NCBI RefSeq assembly: GCF_000516985.1
Contig: NW_006917095.1
Coordinates: forward strand, 3,856,942 to 3,920,941
Length of the DNA stretch: 64,000 bases
From: Pestalotiopsis fici W106-1
Taxonomy: Eukaryota; Ascomycota; Sordariomycetes; Amphisphaeriales; Sporocadaceae
Direction: 5' to 3'
A program made the translations under genes and the position numbers. The notes below the pieces were generated by a model. That model had not been told where the DNA came from. It saw only the letters and a list, made by a program, of their open reading frames with translations, and ran no database searches. Numbering within the stretch: the stretch's first letter is position 1; each line of letters starts with the position of its first letter. Below, piece by piece: positions 23,374 through 35,988 of this stretch.

Positions 23374-26300
23374 ATACATTGTACAATTGGAGGGGGGTTA
23401 TGATGGTTTGAGCATAGTATCTAATTGGGCTCATTGCTACATGTAATGATGGAATTGCATCTTCGGTCAAACTACCTTAGCAATCCTTATCTGTTATATT
23501 ACACTAGATATAGCGGGTTTTTTTTCTCTCTCCTTATTTTCGTCCAGGTCTTCATTGATTGTATTTGGATTAATTGGTCCTAAATTGAACGACATAAGAA
23601 AGCGGCATACATGAAGAAAGAAAGACAAACTAGATTGGGCCAAATATTTCAACAGGAAACTCCACGGTGATCCCAAGGATACCAAGACGAAATAGCCATC
23701 CGTTGGCGCGATAATAATTGGTTTGATGCCGGACAGGCCTTATCATGAACCTGGATGGTAGGCGTTAAGGCTAGAATATTCGGGCACTATATAAGTACCT
23801 ATATTTGAACGTGAGAGGTAGTCAGTCATGCCACGTTCCATTATTACTTACTACTGTACGTATTCGGCTCCGGCAATGGTCTTGGGTCGCTTCCAGAGGC
23901 CACGTTCAGATTGATCTACGGTGTGCAAGGTAGGTAGGTATTCCTTTCGTTCTTACAATATCCACATATGCCTGGAGATTCCTGCACGTCAACGACTACA
24001 CAAAAAAGAAAGAAATACTAAGAAGGAGAAAAGACATAAAAAAAAAAAGATCAAATCACTACGTTATGCATTGCATGGGAATTGCTCATGCCATGCATCA
24101 TGTATGCATTACAGCCTTCCGATGATATATTTGACAAGGTGCATGCTTCGTGCTGTGGATCGAAAGCTAAAATACCTACAAAGCAGACTGGACGCTGGCA
24201 GCCGACTTGTCAAACGTTCCTTGCTCCTCTTCTCCGCATTGTGTCGACTCAACTATGGTGCCTTGAATCACGCAATTCATAGTAGCATCAGCCTCGGATG
24301 GTCCGATAAACTATCCGATGCTTTGTTTGATGGACGTCCGAAGAGATAAGATAACTTGTGAAGACAGGGTCCAAGAAGACCTGAAGTAATACCTATCTAG
24401 GTATCGTCTTCCATATGCGCCACAGAAAGGTCGGTAGGTTGGTAGGCAAGTCGCCTAGGCAGGTCTGTTTGTCAAGGAATCAATACAGGGAACCTTTATG
24501 CAGGGTTATTTGGCACGCTAGCGGTGTGATTTAGCATGGATCTTATGCTATGGCTAGCAGCAGCAATGCAAGTCGGGAAGTTCTGAAGACTGTCAGCAAG
24601 TGAGGCTTTTCCCGCACTCACCCACGAGGTTGGCACGGGACGGAGTATGGAGCTTGGCTAGAAGGAGAGGTGATCATCTGCACCTGGTCACCTACTGGCT
24701 CACGACATGCCAAATACCCATGCAACATTTGGAGGGGCAACCCAAACATACATAATACCACGAGTTCACGTGTCAGTAAAACAGCCGTTGTAGACGTGGA
24801 AGGGATCATTTGAACAGCCCAATGTTTTTGCCATTGATGATGGAAAATGCCTTCAGATGATGGTTCTATGGCAAAATTTACAGTAGCTCGTCAAAGGCGG
24901 TGGATGCATTGTCAAACGCCTACTCACCTATCTAGGTATTGTATCTGTTATGTTGTCTATAGTGTGTGGCACTACTAAAGTATTCATTCCTACCGGCTGG
25001 CAATATATGCACAGCCGTTGTGATGGAGTGAATCATGGTGCCGCCCCTGGCACTTGGAATGCAACCATGCCGACTATGATGAAGGCTTTACCTGTTTTTA
25101 TGCTTGCTGTATAGGTACTCGATGAAACTCCCTGCATAGCACAAGACTGGGCTTGTGTTGACATGGCGAATAGGTATTGGGATATGAATAATAAGGCCGT
25201 TGTGCAGGCGGCTACCTCAGGTTGCAATGTAGTTCGGCCCATTATCGCTGTCCGAATGTCGTGGGAAGCACAGTATTATACCAAGCCTACGAGACCTCAT
25301 GAGACCGGTCCATGAAGCTGGACACGACGTGGCGGGACTTTTCTTTTGAGAAGTGCTTCGCGCATGCGCCAAGCAAAGCCAAAGCGAAAACTTAATTGCT
25401 TATGAGGATATTACAAGTCAGATTCAAGAGTGATAGCCGAATCATTTCTGGAATTCAGATCTCAGCTCTTCATGTATCGCGTAAAAAGATGGTCGCAACA
25501 ACCACCCCCTCGTTTTGCTATCTGCACAAGCCGACCAATCCCTAAAGCCCCTCCTGCTCCAGGGTGCTACCTCCAGAACATTGCCTCCCTCGCTCGGCTG
25601 CACTCAGCCTTCCGAGTACGGCCCGCAGAGGGGGATGGATGTATGGGTGGATGGAATGATAATTGGAATACTTCTTGTGAGCACCGCATCGAGTGGAGAG
25701 AAGCATGTTCTTGATACCAGTAATTTATGATATTCCTGAGTTGCAAATAGCTGGAGATATTCCTTGACCCAAAACCCAATATCGAAACGCCTTCAATATC
25801 CTGGATAAACGCCACCTAAATAAAGAATCCAGTTCCCAAAGTGCCATTGCCATGTCCCCATAGTCCCCCATTCGCCAAGCTATGCAGCAAGAAACGTCAA
25901 ATCCAACCAGCCCAAGGTTTGCACCTCAATGTGTAATCTTCTTTTTTTCGTGTTGCGCTTTTCCCAAAATTCATAAATGAGTATTCTCATGGTGGATATC
26001 CCACTGGACCACATGCGTAGTCAGTCCGGAGCCAGGTCATCATAGACGGCGATGACGGACGTGGCCCTTGCGGAAGCATCCGAATAAAATCCACCTACGC
26101 GAGTCTCTGCCTCAGACGTATGGTGCCCGTCGGTTGCTTCGTCGAATCATCCATTCCCATGCTGGAGGAGAGTATGGTCGACAGTCGCCTACATATGAAA
26201 CATCAGTAAAGCTTATAAAGACCAGTGCCCATTTAATCATGATCATGCAATATGATCTGGAAAGACCAGCACTATGCCAATCTTCTGGCTGGGAAAGCGA

Positions 26301-26654
26301 GCAATTTTCTTGGTTTGATTGTACATACTGCATACTTCATCCGACCTGTAAATGCGGTTTGTTTAGTCCCAAATTCTCTCATGTATGAAGTAAGAAGTGA
26401 CATACCTATACTCTGCCGTTATCACATTTGGCGAGCACACTTTGTGCGTCCGCTCATAACTTGAGCACCACCTGAGAACACGAAAACGGAAATGATCGCA
26501 GCAGTATTGCACCTATAGACGTCAAAAAGCACGTCGTCAGTCCTCCGGTCCTTGTTCATACAACCAAAATGCGGCAATATCGCATACCTGCGTGTAATCG
26601 CACATGTTCGTCTTCGCAGTGTCGGTGAGTATGTGGTCTGGCAACGCCACGAGG

Positions 26655-26675
26655 TTTTTTTTTTTTTTTTTTTTT
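26655..26675 (+). repeat. T homopolymer (21)
   Basis: An uninterrupted run of about 21 T. Similar runs occur at 37613-37631 (A), 52761-52778 (T) and 56812-56834 (T). Confidence 0.85.
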
Positions 26676-27316
26676 GTAAGTCGGACCCGCTAAGATCTAT
26701 GAATGCTGAGCCAGGTCTGCTGTGAATTATCGAGTGCACAGTAAAAACGAGAGCTCGAGACGGGCGCGTCTGATCAATGCTCTGGACCTGGCTGGCAAGT
26801 CGGATAGTGAATAGGATTAAAGGCCCTGGCTGTGCATTAAAACATCGAAGCAGGGTAAATACAACAAAGGCAGATGGGGGAGCAAAGGTTTTTAAAGAGG
26901 ATGCCCAAGAAGTGACTTCAGCGCGTGGAGTTTATGGAAACCAGGGCCAGGGTGCTTGGAAGACTGGCCAGGGTGGGCACTTCTTTCTTTTCGTTCTTAT
27001 TTTCTTCTTTTCTTCTTTTTTTTTCCCTTTATTCTTCACTTGGTCTTTTTTTGGAGGGGCGCGTGGGAGGGGAGGGGACTTTGCGCACCTTTTTCTTCCC
27101 TCTCCCTTCCCTTTTTAATGTCAATCCGGTACTTGTAGACCGCAAAGTTTTAGTGCACTCCGCTAGCACTATTGTACCTTGTCGGGTCTACGTACTTGCA
27201 CGTACAATCCTGGCACACGTATCCACTGGAAACCTTCGAAGAAGAGTTCTTCTCTGGAAGAAAACGATCCCTAATCCCTGCCACACGTCAACGCGTTCTG
27301 AGTAAAAAGAGCGGCG

Positions 27317-27337
27317 CACACACACACACACACACAC
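27317..27337 (+). repeat. CA dinucleotide microsatellite
   Basis: About ten consecutive CA units. A probable length polymorphism; no gene is nearby. Confidence 0.9.
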
Positions 27338-30300
27338 TAAAAGAGGACGACGGGTTGCGGAACCATGAATCGAGGCCCCTAGGTACTTGACCTACCTACC
27401 TAGGTTGGCATCGAGAACGCCGGACCATTCTTTAATAAGGTGAACTTTCGTACCAAATATATGGATGTTCCTGCCGCTGGTGAATGCATAATGAGAAGTG
27501 TTTTGACACACTTACACACTTATTGCACACACATTAAACAGCACGACCATTACCATTTTGCGACCAAGCGATGCCCCTACTCGATCGACGTTCACTTTTT
27601 TTTCACAGCATCGCTCGCTAGCTACCCGCACACCAGTCCACCTGAGGGACGTGCTACCTCCCCCAGAATAATTTGGTAAATAATATACCTTCTCCAGATC
27701 TCGGTAGTCTTTGACGCAGAGATGATGTCAGCCAGGGGGAGATGCACATTACCATGGCAGATAAATCTCTGACGCATCACTATGTCGATGATGATTTATG
27801 GCAGCACATCCAAAACTTGTATAACTCGCGTCGTGGTAGGCACAGTCAGTCAGTCACTCACACCACCTTCCAACACCTACAGGCAACATGGGTATCTCCG
27901 CTCCCAACAATGAGTGCCCGTTTGCGAGATTTCGCCTGCAACGACGCGTTAATTGGTTTTAAGGGTCTCGGCCTAAACATGACATGTCAGTACCTAGGTA
28001 AGTAATGCAAATAGAGATCGGAGCGCGAATGTTTCACCCAGTCGTGTGATTTGTGCACAAGAGACAACTCCGAACAAGGTCTATCCCGTCATATCAAAAG
28101 GATACGATCTGTCTGGGCTTGTGAAGCAGCACTTTCATTCGACGGTCCGCGCCAGTCTGGCCCTGGTAATATCCGTACCTAGGTAGGCGGTGGGACTAGT
28201 TACCTTCTCCCTTGATTACTTATGTGGAGAGGTTTTAGTCTCTGCACTGCAGCCCGTCAAGCCCGTGTACATACAATCAAGTACGACAGGTAGTAGGTCA
28301 CTTGATCGTGGCTATTGGTAACTTTGTGGTCTGCATCAAGTACGTGCTTACAACCAAGTGGCTCTCTCTGTATGCGTCTCTCCTCTCTATTCTTTTCTTC
28401 TCTCCCTTACCGTCACTTTCAATAACTGCTCATTCAGGAGCCTGCATTCTCTCGTTGTAGATTGCTCTTTTACAAAGACTACCATGCCTTTTTTTTTTTT
28501 TAACCCCCCAGACATACTACAGAGTACATGGCACGGTTTGGCTCGTACTGCATCGTCAAGTATCTCGCTGTCAACACTATTGCACGTACTAGCTAAAAGT
28601 TTTACATGTCCCTAAAAAAACAGCTTCAAATGCCGAAGTCTACCGTATTGAGTTAGAAGAATCGATTAGCTGAATGATAGGCGGCAGGCATCTTCTTTTG
28701 TTACAGCCATCAAGCAGGAGAACGCCGACAGAATGATTGAATGAGGAAAATCAATAAATAAACCCAAAGACAATGCCCATTGCGCATTGCATGTTTCTAA
28801 GTGGATGGATACCTCTTTGATGGTATTGGCCGTTGCCTATGCTATTTGCGCTGGTACGAGAACCGCCACGTTATTTATTTGATAGAAATCTTGGTCAACT
28901 TTTACAGAGGCTCAAGCCAAGAAGATGCCATCATTCCGCTCGCCAGCCTGTATGTAATCTCATAGGTTATTTTGATAAATACGTGGTGCACTTTGTGACT
29001 TGGTCTTTGTAGAGTGGCGGCTCACATGGCAGCATCTGGCCACTGCACGTTTTGTCGCCCTCATTCAGATTGTCGTGCGTGGGTTAATAATTGTGGTCAA
29101 GACGGTGTCACCGCATAGATGAATTGAAGACCAAGTTGACATGGGCGGCCTATATTACGTCTTGCTGGAGCCGAGCCGAGCTTATAACAATCTGCTCAGG
29201 TGGTGGTGAAAGTTTTCATGCCAGGTACGTAGGCAGATAGCAGGTAAATGTAGGTAGGTAGGCAGCCTGGAGGAGCGCACCACTGTTGACTGATGAGTGC
29301 TACCGGTACCTACTACTGTGTACGCAGTAGGTAGGGTGTGGAGACACAGATATACGGTCTGTGACATAAGGTCTTTTAGCCTCCAATGGCACTGGCAGGC
29401 GACCCTCCACCATGCCAGGCATGCTTGAAGCCCGTCCACCAGGACCAGAACTAACACACTTTTAATTGAGGGGGAGAAGAGCGATACCCGACACAACACG
29501 TGGGCATCCATGACCTTCATGCAATCAACAAGGATTGGCAGAAAGAGGAGCCCACAAGCGGGGGCCTTGTTTTCCAGAAAAGCTCTTCGGTGTTTCCTGA
29601 TGAAATCTACAAGCTAGATAGATACGAGAATATACTACTTCGTATGCACCTCACACAGAAAGAGTGCCATAGGATCAATTCATGTACGTACTATCATGTA
29701 TTTGCGGCAGCCAGGCCTCGCTCGTTGTCGCTCACACCCAGGCACCAGCTCTGATGTTTAATCACCGGAGATCTTGTCTTGCTTGCTGGAGCCAGTACAT
29801 CTTTGTTGGCGTGAGCCGCTATTTCTTGTCTCTGTCTCGGTTTAGGTGCCAATGCGTAGTGAAAATCCCTACTCACGATTTGACATATATACATGTGCCG
29901 CCCGATTCATCCGTGAACCGAGTAGCTTGGATGAACGTTGAATGTAGGTAGGCTGTACCTAGTGTGCCTGGTATTCAGTGGGGGTTATTCTTCTTCTCTT
30001 TTTTTTTCCTTCTCGAGATCAAAAGATAGGGGGAAAGAGACTAGAGTCCACACTTCTAGATGCCAAGAACTTCAAGACGTATTTTTTTCTTTAAACCATC
30101 ATCAAACCTTTCAAACTTGCAGAAATGGATTTCATTGTGAGAGAAACCAGGCCACGATAAGCATATTCAGTCCCGGTTTTTTGGGCCAACAAACGTAACA
30201 TGTTATGCTTCTTTCAGTTGGTCATTATGTTCATGTTCACACTTGATTTAGTAAACCGAGGCATGCCATGGTAAGTCCAAAGAAGAAGAGAAATGGGAAG

Positions 30301-30538
30301 GGAAGAGAAAAAAATAGATTAGCGGACACAGACAATGTGCTGAACTAGCGGACAGGCTCAATCCGTTGTCTCGGGTCGGCTAGTCTTGTTAGAGCGATGG
30401 TCCATCGGCGCTTTCTCATTTGACAGATGCTCGGGATGCGAAGGCCCCTTACCGCCCCGCTAGAGCTTGCCTACCCTGACCTCTCGCTTCGCGTAGGTAT
30501 CTACGTAGGTAGCTAGTAAGCCGTGTACCTAATGTACG

Positions 30539-30574
30539 GCTGCCTACCCGCCGACAGCACACGTGGTAGGCAGC
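30539..30574. repeat. inverted repeat, 10-bp arms
   Basis: The left arm GCTGCCTACC (30539-30548) is the exact reverse complement of GGTAGGCAGC (30565-30574), with a 16-base spacer. GTAC sits outside both arms at slightly different distances. It contains the CCTACC motif that recurs through this stretch. Confidence 0.65.
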
Positions 30575-33500
30575 TACTTCGTACCTCTAGTCAAGTTTTG
30601 GAGATACTCTAAGAGCCTATGTATATAATAGGTATGATTTCACCATCTCTAGCAAGGCATTTGATTGAAATCATGAGTCTTCATTGATACTAAAAAGTGG
30701 ACGTCCTCGAATGTCACAATAGAAGCAACCGATGTGTACTTAGTTCGTGATGTATTTTACAGGGACTTCTGCAAAATATCAACAAAACGGACCATGTTAA
30801 TGAGATCATTGAAAACCAAGAACCTTTGCTTACCGGCTGTCCTATGCAATCAGGCAGAAATACACTACGTAGGTAATGTAGAGAAATGCTGGTGGCAATG
30901 TGTCATTGCTAATGCGCAGTCTTGTTCGCTATAAAGGTCATGACAAGAACTCGGTTTGATTTCGCATCAACCGCAGAGTGATGTGCAACTTGGTACCTGA
31001 CTGTGAAGTGTTAGGTGCCTACCTGCTACATGGGCTGTGTCATCAGCTCACAATTGGGCATAGCTCATCGCCGTAACCGCCACTGCCATCATTGCTATCC
31101 GTGCTCCCTACCGTGGCAAGATGATGGTAAATTCGGCCAGCATTCAACATGAGGACGAAAATGTCACCAAATAGTGTTCTCTGCTCTTGGCGTCAACGAC
31201 TCTTGTACTACAAAAATTTCCAGAGATACCTACTTAAGGTTAGATGGGTCTTTTCATCATGCGATGATTGACATTTCTCTGCCCGGCTGCCCGTGGGCCT
31301 GGCTTCGAATCCTTCTCGAAGCCATGGCCATGACTCGCAATAGGCGTGGGGACCGGATCTTGCTGTATCGTACTATGACAAGCCTACCTACATGAGTAGG
31401 TAGCGTGTTGACACTTACCTACCTAGGTAGTGGAATATCAGTAAGCAGAGTGCCTTTTTTAAGACTAACACACCGGGCCCGCAGTCTGGCAGAGAAACAT
31501 CAAAGTACTTTAACAATTTGGCGCGGTGATTGCTCAGCGTCCGCTCACCGGTCCAGTGGTCCAGAGTACTAGTCGATGTAACCTGTTACCGAGCTTGGCA
31601 ATCGCGTTGTCTTGGCCACTTTCTATGGATAACCTTTCACCAATCAAGACCTGGCTCCAAATGCGCGCTGCGGCTCATCCCTCGTTTGCGATTTTCTACA
31701 TAGTACATTACACTACTAGGTAATGGCTGATCATGTCATAGCGGGAAGACACGCGCTGGTTTCTTTAGCTTCATGGAAAAAGGTGAACGAGGTCAGGTAT
31801 TGTTCGCCAGGTTCCTGGCTATTCTGAGGTAAATGCACAAACGTCAGCAGGGGGTCGGGGTTTATGCCCCTGGTCGCCTTATGCAGTTTGTGACACGATT
31901 CCACCCAAGCAAGGACCACTATTGCCCTTTGCGCTCACCACCAGTAACAACGAGAGTCTGCAGCCGTACAGGCCTCCTGCGGTATTGCGGCGGTCTCTAC
32001 TACCGCACACCCCATGAAGCCCATGACCCATCGCAAGGCGACGGAATTGTCAAGGGGTCGTTCGGCATTGTCTTCACCACGAGCTCCTGGGCTCTCCACT
32101 ACTAATTGTGTTCAATGCCAATGCATTGATCGACACCTGGGCATGGACGCTGGTCCGGACATGCCCGCGACACGGAATTATTTTTTTTCTCACTCTCTGA
32201 TACTTTGACAAGCGGGGACTTGGGCGGCAGCCCGCATGAGAGCAAGTCATCTGACTTGGCAGCAGGCAGTCATGGCGCTGAACTCGCCTCAGGCGGTGTC
32301 GACAGCGTTCCCAGTATTCTGGTCGATCTGTTGATCGAGTGGTCCACGAAGCAGATTCGACTTCCGAAGTTTGCGGCAAGTCGCGTGCAACCCCCCATCG
32401 AATTCCTTTGCTTGTAAAGCATGTGGTCTCATGTACCTTGAATTGTATAAAGATCGCATAACCACCTGCCATGGCTCAACGTCAGGGTCGTAGGCTGGCA
32501 CGGATGATCACAACGTCGCATCGGGCGGATCCTTCGTTCGTCCCTGAACGGCGGGGTCACCGACGGCGGCCCCAGCAGATTCTTCCTACGCTTCGCTAAC
32601 CTTTCGTTTCCACTCAGCATGTCAGGTACCGCGCTTTTGCCACAAGCGGACGCACTTGGTAGTCAGCGCCATCTAGGAACGCCTCTTCATCATTTGATAG
32701 CTGATGCAATTTCGTGTTGGCTGCACCTACTAGTCACTTAGGGGGCAGAAACCCTCAAAATCTCGAAAATCAGAAACTGAAAGGGATAAAATCTTGTTCG
32801 CAGTGTAGCTGATTATATATTTAACAAATTCCGAGTCATACAAGCCACTCTGGATTTCCTAAACTGAAACATCCGGGAAATCCGTTGGCCATTGCACATG
32901 CCGCTGGACCAATAGAACTCTTCAACGCCATCTAGAATACAATGAGCATTATTGGTGGTCAATAAGTGTTTGACTGATGTGGCGAGCCCCCTTCTAACAA
33001 CGTGGTGTTGCACTGACGGGTAAAATCACTGAACGAGTTGCATTCGTCTCGAAATATTTCACCGTGTCATGGCAATTGTAATCAGTTTTATGAGCGCACT
33101 GCCAATGCCCTTTTCAAAGTGGTCTAGAACAACACCTTCCGTTCAACGAAATTCACTTAGCCCAAGCAGCTGCATAAGATGGACGTGTAGCAAGACCCGT
33201 TAGGGCTGAAAATGTGTCCGTATCACTGATGTATTCTATGCATTGCTTTTTAGATATATTAGGCGTCCACTGGGCATACATGTATTAATATGTGTGTGTC
33301 GAGGTATGCCAGTCTTCATTAGTATGATGCCACGACCAAGATGTCATGGTAAGAGATACTGGAGCAGAATATCAATGTGTCATTGCTTTCCAATTCCGTC
33401 TGCTCGAGTTCCGTTATCTGCTAGTCATACAGCTATGCTCCTTGAAAGGCACATAACAAGAATGATATCATCTAGAACGCTACACATGATCGCGTATAGT

Positions 33501-33582
33501 TAATAACAACGATGATCAAAAATTTTACGGCTACGTTGTGGGCTTCTTCATCATCCGAGAAGCGCCGAGATCGTATACCAGC

Positions 33583-35370
33583 TCACCACTCGAGCTCCAC
33601 CATTTCAGAGGCAGGCATCGCTGAACATGTCAGAATGGTCCCGTCCGGCTGGATCCCCCCATTAACGGATCCACAAGTAACTCTGCCGGCACAACTCCCA
33701 CAAGCTCCGACCCGGCAGCCGTAGTCCGGCTTCAATCCTACGGACTCTGCCAGCTCCAGAATAGACTGCGGTTTGTCTTGGCTCCAATTCGCACAGAGGC
33801 CAGATTTGGAGAAGCGCACTTTTGCTGTCTTCAGTTCACCTGTGGCGGCGCCGGCTCGTGAGAATGATTCGCTCTTGATCATGGGAGCTGGAATTTGGGC
33901 GCTCTTCAGACATTCCTTGATCAACGACTCAAAGGCCGCCGGTCCGCATATGTGATATGTCGACATCTTTGCGTCCAATATCAATATTTTATCACTGAGG
34001 GGGGCCCAATGATAAGGAGCACCCAGAATTCGAGTCATAGTGGCAGCATCAGGCCGCCCAGTATAGTCGTAGTCAAGGCCTCTCCTGTCTGACTCCAAGG
34101 GGTCTGTGAAGAACAAGTGTCGCGTGAAACGATGGTCCAACTTTGAAAGTTCACCACTAAAATTGAGGGCGCTGCTGTCTTTGGTCACGTGGACCCAAGC
34201 GGCTGGCGTCTTTCTGTACTTCGGATGGATGGAATGTGCCTTCATCATTGCAAGCATCGGCGTGATCCCGATTCCCGCAGACACGTAAACCTGCCGGAAC
34301 GGTAATTCCTGTGTCCAATCGAGAAAGAATTGGCCCGCGGGAGACCGCGAAGAAAGGATGGAGCCAACCTTGCATTGCTCGTGCATCCACAAAGATGCCT
34401 CATTAACTTTGCTGATGCTGATTCTGTAATAGGTTGGGCTATCGCGCACTGGGAAATCCGAGATGGTCCAGTTGCGTATTCTCCTGTCCGGGAGTTGAAT
34501 TGAGAGAAATTGACCAGGCAGGTAGTTTGCCAACGGTACTCCGTCCAAGGGTCTGAGGTAGAATGACTTGACTTTATTCCCTTCCTCCGCCACCCGAAAG
34601 ACCTCCAGATCTCGCCATCCTTTCCAGGCAGCCTTTCCACGATTGAGCTGGTCTCTTGCGATATTTGCTTCATGATCATAAATAGTCTGTTCATTCGTAG
34701 AAGTAGTTCGTGATTGGCAAGAATGTTTAGTGTATCTCTGGTTTTGAGAGATGTGTCGAATGCAACTTGGGTGATGGCGGCTACATTCATAGTATCGTGT
34801 GAAGAGGATTCCAAAAAGGCATGATCACCTGAGTGAATCCGACCTCCTTGCAGCACGCGCAAGTAGACTCCTACGCGCCCAGTGTCTGCCAATGGCTTCA
34901 GCCACTGATCTTTCTGGCCACATCTCCAAGCCAGCTTGGAGCAGGGGATACGTGAGCCGCAGACCTCGAGCCTTACGGATGTACCGATTTTCCATACATC
35001 ACCAAGGTGAATGTCATCTTCAAGAAAAACCCGTTCCTTGTGCCTGAATGTAATATTCTCTCCCCAGTGGCACCTGCATTCGAGTTAGACCGCGCAACAC
35101 TCTCCCGTGGATATGTGCGTACCAGTCCCATGATGGACGATCAACGCCAAGTTTAGAGCACCAATAGTCGTAATTCTCTGCAAAGAATGCATACACGGGT
35201 CCGTCATGAGCAGCTGTCTCATTCCCTACCACGCCGTTGTCATATAGTTCAATGGAGTCGTTTTTTGAAGTCAAAGGATCATGAATGATGGAAGTAGAAA
35301 TCTTCATCCCACGCAACTCATACTCTTTAGGAATCGAGCGACTGACAGCGAGTACTTCCATGACACCCAA
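33583..35370 (-). CDS. MOSC / ferredoxin-reductase / [2Fe-2S] fusion oxidoreductase, apparent frameshift
   Basis: The product joins an N-terminal MOSC domain (molybdenum cofactor or sulfur-carrier binding, YiiM-like), an FAD/NAD(P)-binding reductase module and a plant-type [2Fe-2S] ferredoxin, so it resembles a self-contained electron-transfer reductase. Exon 1 is 35370-35123; a 49-nt intron leads to the exon starting at 35073. MOSC motifs include DWCHWGENITF across the splice and EVCGSRIPCSKLAWRCG. The reductase part has LPGQFLSIQLPD and VSAGIGITPMLAMM. The ferredoxin cysteines sit in YGCRVGACGSCAGRVTC, plus a last Cys in TILTCSAMP. Near 34685-34700 the frame changes: the upstream frame (DTLNILANHELLLRMN) must shift by one base to the downstream frame (IYDHEANIARDQLNRGKAAW). 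I find no intron there, so it is a one-base deletion, a sequencing error or an early pseudogene. Confidence 0.8.
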
Positions 35371-35988
35371 AAAGATTGATTGTTTTGATGTTCAATGATG
35401 AATTGCAGAAAACAACACAACACAACCGTGACAGGAAGAGATTCCTTTTAATATCAGCTTTTCACCAAGTATAATACTATCTCCCGGGCTTCGGACTCGG
35501 CGCCGGAGAAGACTCTCGGCTTCGGCGAATTGTTGGGTCTATTTTAGCGAGCACTCTAATAAGTGGTGGATCGAACGAAGTATGCAGTCATGGCTTCCAC
35601 TCACTCGGAAGGATACCTCGTGATCAATCTATAACTTTGTAGTAATCTGACTTGGGGGACCAGGCTGGCGAAGGCTTTTCTCGAGGGATGTACGTACAGT
35701 CGCTCCGGTTGGGTGGTGCGTATCTCCTGCCCGATATCTTATGCAGCGCATGACTTGATGTGCCGTCAATAGTAGCAATAAAGTGCCCAGTGAACATCAT
35801 AAAGCGCCAGTTAGTAGGGTTGCGCGTTAAATTGATAAGGAGTGTCATATTATGCGGCAATACAGGATTTCCAGCAAACCTTTATGATTCATAGCCCCCA
35901 AGTGGCAGATAGTGATCAGAGGTCATGATCGTTACGAACACCTCTTCGATGCAACGACTCAATGTCTTGAATGTGGCATCGTCCTCTA
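35371..35988. other. intergenic between the MOSC and SDR genes
   Basis: Both neighbours are on the minus strand, so this is the upstream region of the MOSC gene and the 3' flank of the SDR gene. The minus-strand frame at 35624-35860 has no recognisable motif. I see no other feature. Confidence 0.5.

Larger units (their letters stand above)
21015..33582. other. 12.6-kb gene-poor stretch, no coding gene supported
   Basis: I examined open frames on both strands and found none longer than about 160 codons. None has a recognisable motif, credible splice-joined partner or coding-like codon pattern. The stretch is marked by homopolymer and pyrimidine runs (22211-22270, 26655-26675, 27000-27060), a CA microsatellite, two strong inverted repeats (23319-23373 and 30539-30574), and many ACCTACC/CCTAGGTA motifs (for example 23929, 27377-27407, 28171, 29240, 30494, 31381-31425). 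No reverse transcriptase, transposase, rRNA or tRNA was recognised. It may hold non-coding transcripts, decayed repeats or long-range regulatory DNA. Confidence 0.6.

Noticed and set aside
26925..27305. Phe-rich plus-strand open frames over the T-rich tract
   Set aside because: They are generated by the low-complexity pyrimidine run; no signal or family character.
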